NCBI RefSeq assembly: GCF_025460805.1
Contig: NZ_JAMXFJ010000004.1
Coordinates: forward strand, 147,633-211,632
DNA from: Microvirga sesbaniae
GTDB taxonomy: Bacteria > Pseudomonadota > Alphaproteobacteria > Rhizobiales > Beijerinckiaceae
Length of the DNA: 64,000 nt
Reading direction: 5' to 3'
Both the position numbers and the translations under genes were made by a program. A model generated the notes under the pieces. The model made no database searches. It worked only from the letters and a program-made list of their open reading frames with translations, and had not been told where the DNA came from. Each line of letters begins with the position of its first letter. The stretch's first letter is position 1. Shown piece after piece: positions 35,626 to 45,231 of the stretch.

Positions 35626-37011
35626 ATGCTCAGCAACTCTCTTGTCGAACTCGATCGTCAGCATCTCATCCACCCTGTCGCGCCCTACCGGGCGCATGAG
35701 GCGCGCGGCGTAACCGTCATTGCGTCCGGCGAAGGCGCCTACGTGCGCGATGCCGCCGGTAACCGGCTGCTCGACGGCTTCGCAGGCCTGTGGTGCGTGA
35801 ATGCCGGCTACGGCCAGCCGACCATCATCGAGGCCATCAACCGTCAGCTCCAGGAGCTTCAATACGCAACCGGCTATTTCCACTTCGGCGCAGAAACCCC
35901 GATCCGGCTTGCCGCGCGACTGGCGGAGTTGGCACCAGGCGATCTTAACCGCGTCTATTTCACTCTTGGCGGATCAGACGCCATCGACACCACGATCCGG
36001 TTCATTCGGTACTACTTCAACGCGCTCGGCAAACCGGAGAAGAAGCAGTTCATCACCCTTGAGCAGGGCTATCACGGCTCATCGTCGACCGGCTCTGGAT
36101 TGACCGCGCTTCCGCTGTTCCATGCCGGCTTCGACGTTCCGCTCGCCTGGCAGCACCGCATCCCTTCGCCATATCCCTACCGCAATCCGGTCGGAAGCGA
36201 CGGCCCGACCATCATCGCGGCGTCACTGGAAGTCCTCAAGGCGAAGGTCGCCGAGCTCGGAGGCCCCGAGAAGGTGGCCGCCTTCTACTGCGAGCCGATC
36301 CAGGGTTCGGGGGGCGTGATCGTTCCGCCCGAAGGGTGGGTCAAGGCCATGCGAGATCTTTGCGCCGAGCTCGACATCCTCTTCGTCGCCGACGAGGTGA
36401 TCACCGGCTTCGGGCGAACCGGCCCTATCTTCGCCTGCGAGCACGAGGGCATCGTGCCGGATCTGATGACCATGGCCAAGGGTCTTACCTCAGGCTATTT
36501 GCCCATGGGCGCGGTGATGATGCGGGAGTCCGTCTATTCGGTCATTGCGGATGCCTCGGCTCGGAGCGGCATGGCAGTCGGCCATGGATTTACTTATTCC
36601 GGCCACCCGGTGAGCGCTGCTGCCGGGCTCGCGGCAATTGCGCTTTACACGGAAGGCGGACTGATGGAGCAGGGCCGCCGGTCTGGAGAGGCGCTCATCG
36701 CCGGGTTGAAGGCTCTTGAGGACCACCCGCTTGTCGGCGAAGCCAGAGGGCGCGGCATGCTTGCGGCCCTGGAGATCGTCAGCAACAAGAACACGAAGGC
36801 CAAGTTCGATCCGTCGGTCAAAGTTGGCGAGAAGCTGTTCGAAACGGCCTATGCCAACGGTCTGATCGTTCGCGCCTTCGGCGATGGCACCCTGGGCTTT
36901 GCGCCTCCGCTCTGCTGCTCGCAGGACGACATCGCCCTCCTCTTGGAGCGGACGAGAAAGACTTTGGATGACCTCCTTGGCGTCAGCGAGATCCGCAAGG
37001 CGGCAGCCTGA
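35626..37011 (+). CDS. Class III (omega) aminotransferase
   Basis: A 461-residue PLP enzyme. Lys285 in MTMAKGLTSGYLPMGAV is the Schiff-base lysine, Asp256 in FVADEVITGFGRTG contacts the pyridine nitrogen, and GYHGSSSTG precedes them. The overall wording (PVAPYRAHEARGV at the start, DGFAGLWCVNAGYG) matches putrescine/diamine- or beta-alanine-pyruvate aminotransferases such as SpuC. It would transfer an amino group from a polyamine or omega-amino acid to pyruvate. It is followed by a hairpin and then by an Lrp/AsnC gene that may regulate it. Confidence 0.9.
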   Translation: MLSNSLVELDRQHLIHPVAPYRAHEARGVTVIASGEGAYVRDAAGNRLLDGFAGLWCVNAGYGQPTIIEAINRQLQELQYATGYFHFGAETPIRLAARLAELAPGDLNRVYFTLGGSDAIDTTIRFIRYYFNALGKPEKKQFITLEQGYHGSSSTGSGLTALPLFHAGFDVPLAWQHRIPSPYPYRNPVGSDGPTIIAASLEVLKAKVAELGGPEKVAAFYCEPIQGSGGVIVPPEGWVKAMRDLCAELDILFVADEVITGFGRTGPIFACEHEGIVPDLMTMAKGLTSGYLPMGAVMMRESVYSVIADASARSGMAVGHGFTYSGHPVSAAAGLAAIALYTEGGLMEQGRRSGEALIAGLKALEDHPLVGEARGRGMLAALEIVSNKNTKAKFDPSVKVGEKLFETAYANGLIVRAFGDGTLGFAPPLCCSQDDIALLLERTRKTLDDLLGVSEIRKAAA

Positions 37012-37053
37012 AGCGCTGGAGGAATAGGATCCTATCAGAATATGGCACCAGTT

Positions 37054-37080
37054 CGGGTCTCGTCCCTTTGACGAGACCCG
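37054..37080 (+). terminator. Terminator-like hairpin after the aminotransferase
   Basis: CGGGTCTCGTC / GACGAGACCCG, 11-bp perfect arms around 5 bases, 42 bases after the stop. Confidence 0.65.
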
Positions 37081-37137
37081 GAACCCCGGCTAAAAACGGG
37101 TTCCCTCTCTGGCGTGCCGTAACTGAAAGGTATCTGG

Positions 37138-37632
37138 ATGCCTCCGTCGCATGGTCTCGACCGTATCGATATCAAGATCTTGGCGGAGTTGCAGAAAAAC
37201 GGGCGGATCACCAATGTGGAACTCGCCGAAGCTGTTCATCTTTCGCCGAGCCCATGCCTCATGCGGGTGAAGCGTTTGCAGCAAGCGGGGTTTATCACCG
37301 GCTATCATGCCCAGCTCAACCTCGCGAAGCTCGGTGGCGCCTTGATGGTCTTCACGGAGGTCACGCTTAAGGATCACCGTCATACCGACTTCAGCACCTT
37401 CGAGGCAGCCATTCAACGCGTCGATGAGATCGTTGAATGCCATCTTGTGAGCGGTGGCTACGACTACATGTTGAAATTCGTCACCCGGGGTGTCGTGCAC
37501 TATCAGGAAATTGTCGAGCGGCTTCTGGAGATGAATATCGGGATCGAGAAGTACTTCAGCTATGTCGTCATCAAGTCACCGTTCATCAAGCAATACTATC
37601 CACTTTCATCGCTCGTCAGCGCCGAGGAATAG
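37138..37632 (+). CDS. Lrp/AsnC-family regulator
   Basis: A 164-residue DNA-binding protein. The N-terminal helix-turn-helix is LDRIDIKILAELQKNGRITNVELAEAVHLSPSPCLMRVKRL. It is followed by a RAM/AsnC effector domain (VECHLVSGGYDYMLKFVTRGVVHYQEIVERLL). Members sense amino acids and usually control adjacent catabolic genes, here probably the aminotransferase upstream or the deacylase downstream. The start at 37138 gives the standard length of about 155-165. Confidence 0.9.
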   Translation: MPPSHGLDRIDIKILAELQKNGRITNVELAEAVHLSPSPCLMRVKRLQQAGFITGYHAQLNLAKLGGALMVFTEVTLKDHRHTDFSTFEAAIQRVDEIVECHLVSGGYDYMLKFVTRGVVHYQEIVERLLEMNIGIEKYFSYVVIKSPFIKQYYPLSSLVSAEE

Positions 37633-37961
37633 TTGGCCTTCCGTGCGGGAGCCGAATACTCGGGAAGCACTCTGGTCCCAACGTGGTCGCTCCTGCCCTT
37701 CACCGCGGCCCTGGGAGCACCATCTGCCCTGGGCGCCGGTGATTTCTGGCGCTCCTTCACGGCGACTTGGTATTGCCGAGGGTCTCCAAGGGGCCCCTGC
37801 ACAGGATCAAATGGGCCTCAGCAGGAACGCACTTCTCGCTCCACGTGCTGGCAGAAGCATATCCTACCGTTCATAGCCGACACTTCAGCATCGTTTGCCG
37901 CACGAACACACTACGCTGAGGCAACCCCGCACAACGGCGCGTCGCGCTGGAGGACGTCTGG
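37633..37961. other. Intergenic, nothing recognised
   Basis: In these 329 bases before the ArgE-like gene I see no protein-like frame, hairpin or strong promoter. Confidence 0.4.
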
Positions 37962-39092
37962 ATGAATGCGAAGGAAATACTCGCGCAACTTGTCGCCATC
38001 CCATCCGTCGTCGGAACCGCCAACGGTACGATCGTCGACTTTATTCGAGGTTGGCTTGCCGAGCGCAATGTCTCATCCACCATCATCGCCGGTCCCGAGG
38101 GCGATCGCTTCAATCTTTTTGCCACGATAGGCGATGCTTCCGTTGCTGGCGGCTATGTTCTTTCAGGGCACACCGATGTGGTACCCGCACAGGAAGCGAC
38201 GTGGACGAGCAATCCATTTGTTCTCATCCAGGAAGGCGAGCAGCTGACAGGACGAGGGGCCGTAGACATGAAGGGCTTCGTGTCCTGCATGCTGGCTGCG
38301 GTACCCATATTCCTGGAAAAGCGCCTGAACAAGCCACTCCATCTTGCATTCTCTTATGATGAAGAGGCTGGGTGCCGCGGCATGCCGCACCTGATTGAGC
38401 GACTGCCATCGCTGTGCGCTCCGCCGGCCGGCTGCATCGTCGGCGAACCCACGAGCATGCGAACGGTGCTGCGGCACAAGGGAAAAATGGCTGCCCGCCT
38501 TTCTCTTACTGGGCGACCCGGGCACTCCTCCAGACCCGAGCTTGGATTGAATGCAATCCATGGCATGGCCGACATCATCGCCTGCATTCGAGACGAGGCC
38601 GTGCGTCACACAAAGGAAGGGCCGTTCAACCCTATGTTTGAGCCTCCTTGCTCGACGCTGCAGGCGGGGGTCATTTCCGGCGGGGCAGCGGTCAATGTCA
38701 TTCCAGCGCATTGCGAATTGGACATGGAGATCCGGGCTATCCCGGGTGTCGATCCGATGTCTCTGTTCGCGCCGGTCGAGCGAGCGGCCAGTCGCTTGGT
38801 TACCGAGGGTGGCTACCAGGTGGAGACAACGATCCTGTCGAGCTACCCGGGCCTCGATTTGCGCGACGATGATCCACTCGTAGGACTGGCGGAAAGCATC
38901 AGCGGCAAGCCCAATGCGGGAGCCGTCAGCTTTGGGACGGAGGCCGGGCTCTACCAGCAGGCCGGCATCCCCGCGGTCGTGTGTGGTCCCGGGGATATTG
39001 CCAGGGCGCACCGGGCTAATGAATTTATCCTGGAAAGCGAGTTGGCCGAGTGTCAGACGGCTCTTGAGAGACTTGCAGACCGCTTGTGTTGA
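37962..39092 (+). CDS. argE: M20 metallo-deacylase (acetylornithine deacetylase ArgE-like)
   Basis: A 376-residue zinc hydrolase that removes an N-acyl group. Metal and catalytic residues are visible: His70 and Asp72 in LSGHTDVVP, Asp102 in GRGAVDMKGF, the Glu135-Glu136 pair in SYDEEAGCRG, and GTEAG/FGTEAGLYQQAG near the C-terminus. The dimerisation domain (LTGRPGHSSRPELGLNAI) is complete. In this setting, after a GNAT, an aminotransferase and an AsnC regulator, it may deacylate an imported N-acyl amino acid rather than serve arginine synthesis. Symbol by family resemblance only. Confidence 0.85.
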   Translation: MNAKEILAQLVAIPSVVGTANGTIVDFIRGWLAERNVSSTIIAGPEGDRFNLFATIGDASVAGGYVLSGHTDVVPAQEATWTSNPFVLIQEGEQLTGRGAVDMKGFVSCMLAAVPIFLEKRLNKPLHLAFSYDEEAGCRGMPHLIERLPSLCAPPAGCIVGEPTSMRTVLRHKGKMAARLSLTGRPGHSSRPELGLNAIHGMADIIACIRDEAVRHTKEGPFNPMFEPPCSTLQAGVISGGAAVNVIPAHCELDMEIRAIPGVDPMSLFAPVERAASRLVTEGGYQVETTILSSYPGLDLRDDDPLVGLAESISGKPNAGAVSFGTEAGLYQQAGIPAVVCGPGDIARAHRANEFILESELAECQTALERLADRLC

Positions 39093-39272
39093 CCCGGTCT
39101 CGAGCCAGGAGGCTATCGAATTGGCTTTATCGGTTGCCCGTTGGAGGACCGGAAGAAGTCGACTGTCGCCGTCGCGACGATCCGTAAAGCGGCTCCGCAC
39201 GCACTCGCGAACCATGCCCGAAATGGCGGCAAGGATACCTTCGCAGCATTGGATCTCAGGATAAGTAAGGTC

Positions 39273-40601
39273 ATGTCTCCTCTCGTTCACAGAATCCCCA
39301 GCGACGAAAAGCTCCCCGAGATGGTTGATGTCGTCGTGATCGGCGGGGGCATCATCGGCGCTGCCGCAGCATATTTCCTTTCGAAGCGGAGGCTCACCGT
39401 CGCGCTCGTCGAGAAAGGTTGGATTGGTGGCGAGCAGTCCAGCCGGAATTGGGGATGGTGCCGCCAGCAGAACCGGGATCCCCGGGAACTTCCGCTCGCC
39501 ATGAGAGGCATGCAACTCTGGGATCGACTGGGGGAGGAAATTGGTCAGGATCTGGGCTTCCGCCGCAGTGGCCTCGTCTACGCCACGACGTCGTCCGAGA
39601 ACATGGCGCAATGGGAACGTTGGAGAACGATCGCACGTCAGTTCGGTGTCGACACCAGGATGCTGAGTGCCGCCGAGGCCAAGGCCATGACACCGGGTAG
39701 CACGGCAGATTGGATCGGAGGCGTCTATTCCCCCACCGATGGGAAGGCTGAACCGTCCCGCGCAGCCCCTATCCTGGCGCAGGGGGCCCGCGGCAACGGA
39801 GCGGTCATCTTCCAGGACTGCGCGGCGCGCGGGTTGGACCTCACCAACGGCAAGGTCACCGGCGTCATCACCGAGAAAGGGCTGATCCGGACGAATGCGG
39901 TTCTTTGCGCTGGAGGCGCATGGGCCTCGATGTTCTGCCGGCGACATGGAGTCGACCTGCCGCAGGCGGGTGTTCGCACGACAATCCTCCGGACCAAGCC
40001 AACGAAGGACATTGCTCAGGGCGGCCTCTACACGCCCGAGGTCGCGTTCACCCGGCGCTTGGATGGCGGGTACGCGATCGCGATCAGCGGTCGGGGGACG
40101 CTCGAGGTCACACCGCAGGGGATCCGCTATGGCCTGCAGTTCATCCCAATGTTCCGCAAACACGTGAAAGCGCTGCATTTCGGTATCGGGCGGTCCTTCT
40201 TCGAGGGACCCGAGGCAGTCGCCCGCTGGAGCTTCGATCAGGTCTCACCCTTCGAACGCATCCGCGTGCTGGATCCCGCGCCAGACAAAAAGATGGCGCA
40301 TTTGACTCTGGCCCGTGCGAAAGCACTCTATCCAGCTCTCGCCGACGTAGAGGTCGCCGAAACGTGGGGCGCTTGGATCGACAGCACCCCTGATGCCACT
40401 CCCGTGATATCGCAGATCTCGTCACTGCCGGGGTTCTTCGTTGCTGCTGGCTTCAGTGGGCACGGCTTTGGATTGGGTCCGGCCGCAGGTCACCTCGCCG
40501 CCGATCTCATCTCCGGCGATACGCCGCTCGTCGATCCTCAGCCGTTTCGTTATTCCCGTTTCCGTGACAAGTCGGATCTCGGTCCTCCTGGCGGCCTGTA
40601 A
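39273..40601 (+). CDS. FAD-dependent oxidoreductase (DAO family), paralogue of 61251
   Basis: A 442-residue flavoprotein with VVVIGGGIIGAAAAYFLSKR near the start and the segment GGEQSSRNWGWCRQQNRDPREL, which is shared almost word for word with the gene at 61251. The C-terminal SLPGFFVAAGFSGHGFGLGP closes the flavin site. The ATG at 39273 yields MSPLVHRIPSDEKLP, matching the paralogue's N-terminus; longer in-frame starts do not. It would oxidise an amino acid or amine. It lies 180 bases after the ArgE-like gene on the same strand and is followed by a hairpin at 40635. Confidence 0.87.
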   Translation: MSPLVHRIPSDEKLPEMVDVVVIGGGIIGAAAAYFLSKRRLTVALVEKGWIGGEQSSRNWGWCRQQNRDPRELPLAMRGMQLWDRLGEEIGQDLGFRRSGLVYATTSSENMAQWERWRTIARQFGVDTRMLSAAEAKAMTPGSTADWIGGVYSPTDGKAEPSRAAPILAQGARGNGAVIFQDCAARGLDLTNGKVTGVITEKGLIRTNAVLCAGGAWASMFCRRHGVDLPQAGVRTTILRTKPTKDIAQGGLYTPEVAFTRRLDGGYAIAISGRGTLEVTPQGIRYGLQFIPMFRKHVKALHFGIGRSFFEGPEAVARWSFDQVSPFERIRVLDPAPDKKMAHLTLARAKALYPALADVEVAETWGAWIDSTPDATPVISQISSLPGFFVAAGFSGHGFGLGPAAGHLAADLISGDTPLVDPQPFRYSRFRDKSDLGPPGGL

Positions 40602-40634
40602 AGTCCGTCCTGAGAATTTGTGGCTTTTGCGGGA

Positions 40635-40653
40635 GCGCCAGTGATACTGGCGC
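40635..40653 (+). terminator. Terminator-like hairpin after FAD oxidase
   Basis: GCGCCAGT-GAT-ACTGGCGC, 8-bp arms, 33 bases after the stop codon. Confidence 0.55.
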
Positions 40654-41016
40654 ATTGGTGACCAGCAAGAGCTCCAGGCTGCCAAGTCCGAGCCAGCGAT
40701 CCAGGCACGTGTCGAGATAGGCATTCCACGGGCGTTCTCATTGCCATCGTGAACACGGCAGGTCTGCGTATGCCGTTGGGCCCGGACGGCGCGTACGGGG
40801 TGGCCTCAGAGATGGGTTGACAGCTGCAGCGGTCCGCTGACGGCATCGGCCAAAATCGATGGAACTCGTTAACTGATGGCCACCACCGAAACGTGCCAGC
40901 CTGCCGCTTGACCTTCCAATGGTGACAGAGTGCATAAGGCTAAGGGAGAATCTGTCTCGAGCGGAGCCCACCCTTGACCTGCGCTCCACTCCTCTCGGGT
41001 CATATGGGGATGAACT
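40654..41016. other. Intergenic with a MerR-like promoter
   Basis: No coding similarity. A TTGACC (40908-40913), 19-base spacer, CATAAG (40933-40938) arrangement with a half-conserved dyad (ACCTTCCA...) lies 79 bases before the small gene at 41017. Confidence 0.45.
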
Positions 41017-41223
41017 ATGACCGCCCGCCATTCACTTGAAGCGAAGACCCTGGCGGCTCTCAAGGCAGCCTTTGCGGAAGATCGCCTTGACGTCGCCGAA
41101 CACCTTGTCCGTGCGCTCGAGGTTCTCGAGGGCGAGCCGCGTCCCGGCTCGGCGCTCGGACAGGCCTATGCGATGATTGCGGGATCGCAACGAGAGCGAC
41201 GGCGCCCGCGACGGACATCCTAA
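41017..41223 (+). CDS. Small hypothetical protein
   Basis: A 68-residue protein, largely helical and charged: a core LAALKAAFAEDRLDVAEHLVRALEVLEG, then a basic tail (QRERRRPRRTS). I do not recognise a named family. The helical AEDRLDVAEHL segment and the clean ATG after a TTGACC promoter make it a likely real gene. It sits alone between the catabolic genes and the convergent PBP1A gene. Confidence 0.55.
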   Translation: MTARHSLEAKTLAALKAAFAEDRLDVAEHLVRALEVLEGEPRPGSALGQAYAMIAGSQRERRRPRRTS

Positions 41224-41391
41224 AGGTCAGGCACGCTCGCGGCCCAGGATCATCACGAGGGCGCAGGAGCAGAATCACGCCCAGACAGGGGGGAGCACAA
41301 CACTAAGGTGATGTGCGCTAGTGGTTGAATTCTAACGGTTGGTACAATGGCCGGACTCTTCGCTTGCGAGCCTCTCCTGAATGGCAGGACC

Positions 41392-43467
41392 TCAGAGCCC
41401 GAACAGCCTCTCGAAGAAGTTCTTTTGACGCCTGGGGCGCCGCTGGGGTTGGCTCCTGCCGCTTTCGCCGGCATTGGCGTAGCGCGGATCCTGTCCGGCG
41501 CCACCCACGCCCGGCAGGCCCACCGGCTTCTGATCCTTAAGAGCGATCTTCATGAAATTGTGCCAGACGTCGGTTGGCAGGTTGCCGCCAGACACGCCCT
41601 TGGTGGGCGAGCTGTCGTCGTTGCCGAGCCAGACACCGGCAACCAGATTGCCGGTGAAGCCCACAAACCACGCGTCCCTGTAGTCGTTGGTGGTGCCGGT
41701 CTTGCCCGCCATGGGCCAGCCGGGGATCTGCGCTTTCTTGGCCGTGCCGATGACGAAGACATTGTGCATCATCGCGTTCATCATGGCATTGATGCTTGGG
41801 TCGATGATGCGGCCCAGACCGCCCGATGCCGGGCGGTTGAAGAGGAGCTCGCCATCCGCAGTCTTCACTTCGGTGATCACATGAGGCGCAACCCCGACGC
41901 CCCCGTTGGCGAAGGCTGCATAGGCGCCCACGAGCTCCAGAGGTGTCACCTCGGAGGTGCCGAGTGCGATCGTGGGGTCGGCTTGGAGTGGCGAGGCGAT
42001 GCCGAGGCGCTGAGCCGTTTGCACGACGGCCTTGGGCCCGACCTCCATGTTCAGCTTCACCGCCACGGTGTTGAGGGAGAGCGCGAGAGCATTGCGTAAG
42101 GTGATCGGCCCGCGATAGCCCCGGTCATAATTCTCGGGCTTCCAGCCGTTGATGTTGACCGGCGAATCCGTGCGCACGGTGTCGGGGGTAAGCCCCCGCT
42201 CGAGGGCCGTCAGATAAACAAAGGGCTTGAAGGACGAGCCCGGCTGGCGGCGGGCGGAGGTCGCCCGGTTGAACTGGCTTGCTTCGTAGTCGCGGCCGCC
42301 CACGAGAGCTGTGACAGCCCCGTCCGGCCGCATGGCCACGAAGGCGCCCTGGCTCACATTGAATTTCTGGCCCCTAGCGTTGAGTTCATCCACCAGCACC
42401 CGTTCGGCCGCCGCCTGGATGGGCGGCTCGAGGGTGGTCGTGACCACGATATCGGAGTCGATGGTGCCGATGACGTCATCGAGCACGTCCATCACGTAGT
42501 CAGCGGCGTAGTTGGCGGAACCGGCTCCTTTGGGACGCACAGGCTCGGCCGGCGCGCCGAGCGCCGTCTTAGTCAAGTCCGGCGTGATGAAGCCGAGTTC
42601 CTCCATGGCCGCGATCACCAGCTCCGCGCGGGCCTGCGCGGCCTCGGGGTTGCGGTTGGGGGCGAGGCGCGAGGGCGACTGGACGAGGCCCGCCAGTGTG
42701 GCGGCTTCGGACAGCGACACCTCGCGGGCCGACTTGCCATAATAGCGCTGGGCGGCCGCCTCGACCCCGTAGGCGCCGGCGCCGAAATAGACACGGTTCA
42801 GATAAAGTTCGAGGATCTGGTCCTTGGTGAACTTGTGTTCCAGCCAGAGCGCCAGGATGGCCTCCTGGATCTTGCGCGAGGCGGTGCGCTCCGGGGTGAG
42901 AAAGAGGTTCTTGGCGAGCTGCTGCGTGAGGGTCGAGCCGCCCTGGAGGCCTCCGTCGCGGGCCAGATTACGGTGGGCTGCGCGGCCGAGACCCATCGGG
43001 TCGATGCCCCAATGGTCGTAGAAGCGCCGGTCCTCAATGGCCACGAAGGCTTTCGGCAGATAGGGTGGGAGCTCCTCCAGGGAGATCTCGCGGCCGCCCG
43101 TTTCGCCGCGGTTGGCAAGAAACGAGCCGTCGCTCGCCAGGATGGCGATGTTCGGCGGGCGCTTGGGTACCTTGAGCTGATCGATCGGAGGTAGCTGCGA
43201 GGCGTAGTAGGTGACGACGCCGCCCAAGCCGATGACGCCACACAGGCAGAGCACGAGCCCGGCATAAACCACCTTGCTGAAGAACGAGCGGCCCGCGCGC
43301 TGGGCCTTCTTGGGAGGGCGAGGCTCGTCATCGCCGGTTTGAGGGGCCTGCCTGCGTGCCACGGCCTCGCCCTCCCGATCCTCAGATGTCGGACGAGAAT
43401 TCAGCTCCTGCGCTTCCGTGCCCGGCGCATCGATAACCGGCTCGTGCCAGTCACATCCGTTCGCCAC
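41392..43467 (-). CDS. mrcA: Penicillin-binding protein 1A (bifunctional)
   Basis: A 691-residue inner-membrane peptidoglycan synthase. A charged cytoplasmic tail (1-60) is followed by one membrane anchor (about 63-90), then a glycosyltransferase-51 domain (EDRRFYDHWGID, GGSTLTQQLAKN, KIQEAILALWLE). The transpeptidase domain has SSFKP (active Ser), SLN and KTGTT. The ATG start gives a 60-residue tail, longer than usual; the tail has low-complexity acidic/basic character. It is unrelated to the copper genes and probably marks core genome between accessory blocks. An 11-bp-arm hairpin lies upstream at 43518-43544. Confidence 0.93.
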   Translation of the reverse strand: MANGCDWHEPVIDAPGTEAQELNSRPTSEDREGEAVARRQAPQTGDDEPRPPKKAQRAGRSFFSKVVYAGLVLCLCGVIGLGGVVTYYASQLPPIDQLKVPKRPPNIAILASDGSFLANRGETGGREISLEELPPYLPKAFVAIEDRRFYDHWGIDPMGLGRAAHRNLARDGGLQGGSTLTQQLAKNLFLTPERTASRKIQEAILALWLEHKFTKDQILELYLNRVYFGAGAYGVEAAAQRYYGKSAREVSLSEAATLAGLVQSPSRLAPNRNPEAAQARAELVIAAMEELGFITPDLTKTALGAPAEPVRPKGAGSANYAADYVMDVLDDVIGTIDSDIVVTTTLEPPIQAAAERVLVDELNARGQKFNVSQGAFVAMRPDGAVTALVGGRDYEASQFNRATSARRQPGSSFKPFVYLTALERGLTPDTVRTDSPVNINGWKPENYDRGYRGPITLRNALALSLNTVAVKLNMEVGPKAVVQTAQRLGIASPLQADPTIALGTSEVTPLELVGAYAAFANGGVGVAPHVITEVKTADGELLFNRPASGGLGRIIDPSINAMMNAMMHNVFVIGTAKKAQIPGWPMAGKTGTTNDYRDAWFVGFTGNLVAGVWLGNDDSSPTKGVSGGNLPTDVWHNFMKIALKDQKPVGLPGVGGAGQDPRYANAGESGRSQPQRRPRRQKNFFERLFGL

Positions 43468-43517
43468 GTGTGATCAACCCCCATTCATGCCGCCGCTGCA
43501 ATCCGGCGCTTCTGCCA

Positions 43518-43544
43518 CAGGGTCTTGGCACAACCAAGACCCTG
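43518..43544. terminator. Hairpin upstream of PBP1A
   Basis: CAGGGTCTTGG-CACAA-CCAAGACCCTG, 11-bp perfect arms, 51 bases before the leftward PBP1A start. It could end a transcript entering from either side. Confidence 0.5.
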
Positions 43545-44113
43545 AGTGGGCATGCATGTCACTCCTCGAGAGCCCACGCGTGACGGCGCTTCATTGTCGG
43601 GAGGATGCCAGCGGCTATGCTTGAACGCTCAGATCACTTGGGGCGCCGCGGTGCTGAGACGAGCGCTCGACTACGGCAAGCGAGCACGCCTTGTCTAATA
43701 TAAGCCATAGGTCAAGTTGAGCCATTCCGGTGGCAAAGCGGCCGGGCCGCTGTGCTCACCGCGCGAGTTCGAACTGCCCCGGTGGGCGTGGCCTTTAATT
43801 GGTCCGAAGGCAAGTACGGACACTATTCCAGTATCAAGTGTAGGTTTTAGCCACTAACACCAAGAGGACTGGCGGATCAGAGGCACACCTTTTGACCTCA
43901 CGCGCGGGCGACTTCGTCGACAATTGGCGGGCCAATAGTCCTCCATTGCGGCTAAGCTGATGGTGCCAGGATGGCAGTGGCCACGAGCATCGCGCTGTTG
44001 CCGGCCTCAAGCTGAACCAGCATGAACCGTCAATGAAATACTATGACACTACGGGTTGCGATAAGCTTGGCTACCGTTTGCCGCAGGCTGGGTGAGAACC
44101 TCGCATCTTGGCA
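43545..44113. other. Long intergenic stretch, nothing recognised
   Basis: No protein-like frame on either strand. Base composition is lower in GC than the neighbours. It separates the PBP1A gene from the copper island and would be a natural place for the island's left boundary. Confidence 0.4.
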
Positions 44114-44144
44114 CTTGACCTTGCCACCGTGGGAACCCTTAAGC
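44114..44144 (+). promoter_or_regulatory. CueR-type promoter at the head of the copper island
   Basis: TTGACC (44114-44119), 19 bases, TAAGCA (44139-44144); spacer TTGCCACCGTGGGAA is shared almost exactly with the promoter at 58128. Confidence 0.75.
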
Positions 44145-44175
44145 ACATCCAAATCCTTGCAGCGCTGAGTTTCCT

Positions 44176-44697
44176 ATGTCCCTCTGCCCCTCCGCCATCG
44201 ACTGGATTTCGCCTTACCCCGTAGCCGGCTCCAGCTTGTCGAATCCGAACTTTCGTGACACATATCCAGTCCTGAGGACCCGGAGTTTTTCTTCCTTGCG
44301 GCTGATGGGCACCATCATTGTTGCGCTGCTTGCGATCACCATGGCGATTTTCCCGATCTCCGTGCCGCAGGCCGTTGCGCATGCCGCGCATCAACACGCT
44401 ATGGGGGGTGGGACCGGGCATAAGCATGGCGTTTCCGAGAGGGAACATCAGCATCCGGACCTGCAGGCATCTCATGATGCCGCTGTCGTGGGCTTCTCAG
44501 GCAGTCATGATCCGAACACCCAGGATTGCACAGGCGTAGGCTGTTGCAGCATGGGGGCATGCCACGCCTTCCAAGACACTGCCCCTCCAAGCCTCTTCTC
44601 CCCCGCTGCTTCCGAGATCTCCATCGCTTTGACGCGCGATGAGCAGGTCGAGGAAGTTATCGTTGGCGGCCTCGACCGCCCGCCACGAACCGTCTGA
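44176..44697 (+). CDS. Small Cys/His-rich exported protein (DRPP-tail type)
   Basis: Up to 173 residues. A hydrophobic segment (GTIIVALLAITMAIFPISVP) is followed by His-rich stretches (HAAHQHAMGGG, HKHGVSEREHQHP), a cysteine cluster CTGVGCCSMGACHAF and the closing GLDRPPRTV. The true start may be the ATG at 44305, which would make the hydrophobic stretch a normal signal peptide of a 130-residue protein. No named family is recognised. It is first after the CueR-type promoter at 44114 and shares its Cys cluster and GLDRPP ending with the gene at 57671-58012. A periplasmic copper-binding role is inferred. Confidence 0.6.
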   Translation: MSLCPSAIDWISPYPVAGSSLSNPNFRDTYPVLRTRSFSSLRLMGTIIVALLAITMAIFPISVPQAVAHAAHQHAMGGGTGHKHGVSEREHQHPDLQASHDAAVVGFSGSHDPNTQDCTGVGCCSMGACHAFQDTAPPSLFSPAASEISIALTRDEQVEEVIVGGLDRPPRTV

Positions 44698-44902
44698 TTC
44701 AGGCGCGGGCGGCTAACGCCCGCACGAACCGGCGTGCCCGCTCCCCGAGAGCTGGCGACGACCATCCTGAAGCTCGAACCGGTCTCCCTTCCCAAAACGC
44801 GATCCGAATGCCAGGCCTGCTGTGACGGTTGGATTTTTCGTCCACCGTCACGAGACCAGATTCAGACCCGCACTGTGGAGGTCCGCCCGGAGAAGGCCCG
44901 TG

Positions 44903-45157
44903 ATGAAGCTCATTTCCCTTGTAGCGCTCGGTCTCAGCCTAGCTGCCTGCGTCCCTACCCAACATCCTTCCCACCTCGTGTCGGCCGCGGACTCTGCCGT
45001 CGGCACCCGGCCTCCGGCCTACTCCTCCGTCACCGCGGGCGTGCGCGCCTATGACGTCGTTGACCCACTCGACTGGCGGGAGCTCAACCGGCGTGTCGCA
45101 CCAGGGGCCAACCCAGAGCGCGACGACTCGAACGACGCCGCCCGACGAGGGCGGTGA
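44903..45157 (+). CDS. Small lipoprotein
   Basis: An 84-residue protein with a lipoprotein signal, MKLISLVALGLSLAACVPTQ (lipobox LAAC). The rest is Pro/Ala-rich and contains VDPLDWRELNRRVAP. No named family. The ATG at 44903 follows GGAGAAGG. It overlaps or abuts the TolC-family gene region (its stop lies 75 bases before the preferred TolC start at 45232), so it probably belongs to the same operon and sits in the envelope with it. Confidence 0.65.
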   Translation: MKLISLVALGLSLAACVPTQHPSHLVSAADSAVGTRPPAYSSVTAGVRAYDVVDPLDWRELNRRVAPGANPERDDSNDAARRGR

Positions 45158-45231
45158 GCATGGTCAGGAACAAGGACACAACAACCGCCTTGGGGGCGGC
45201 GCGGCAATGTCCGCGCAAGGAAGGCAACACA

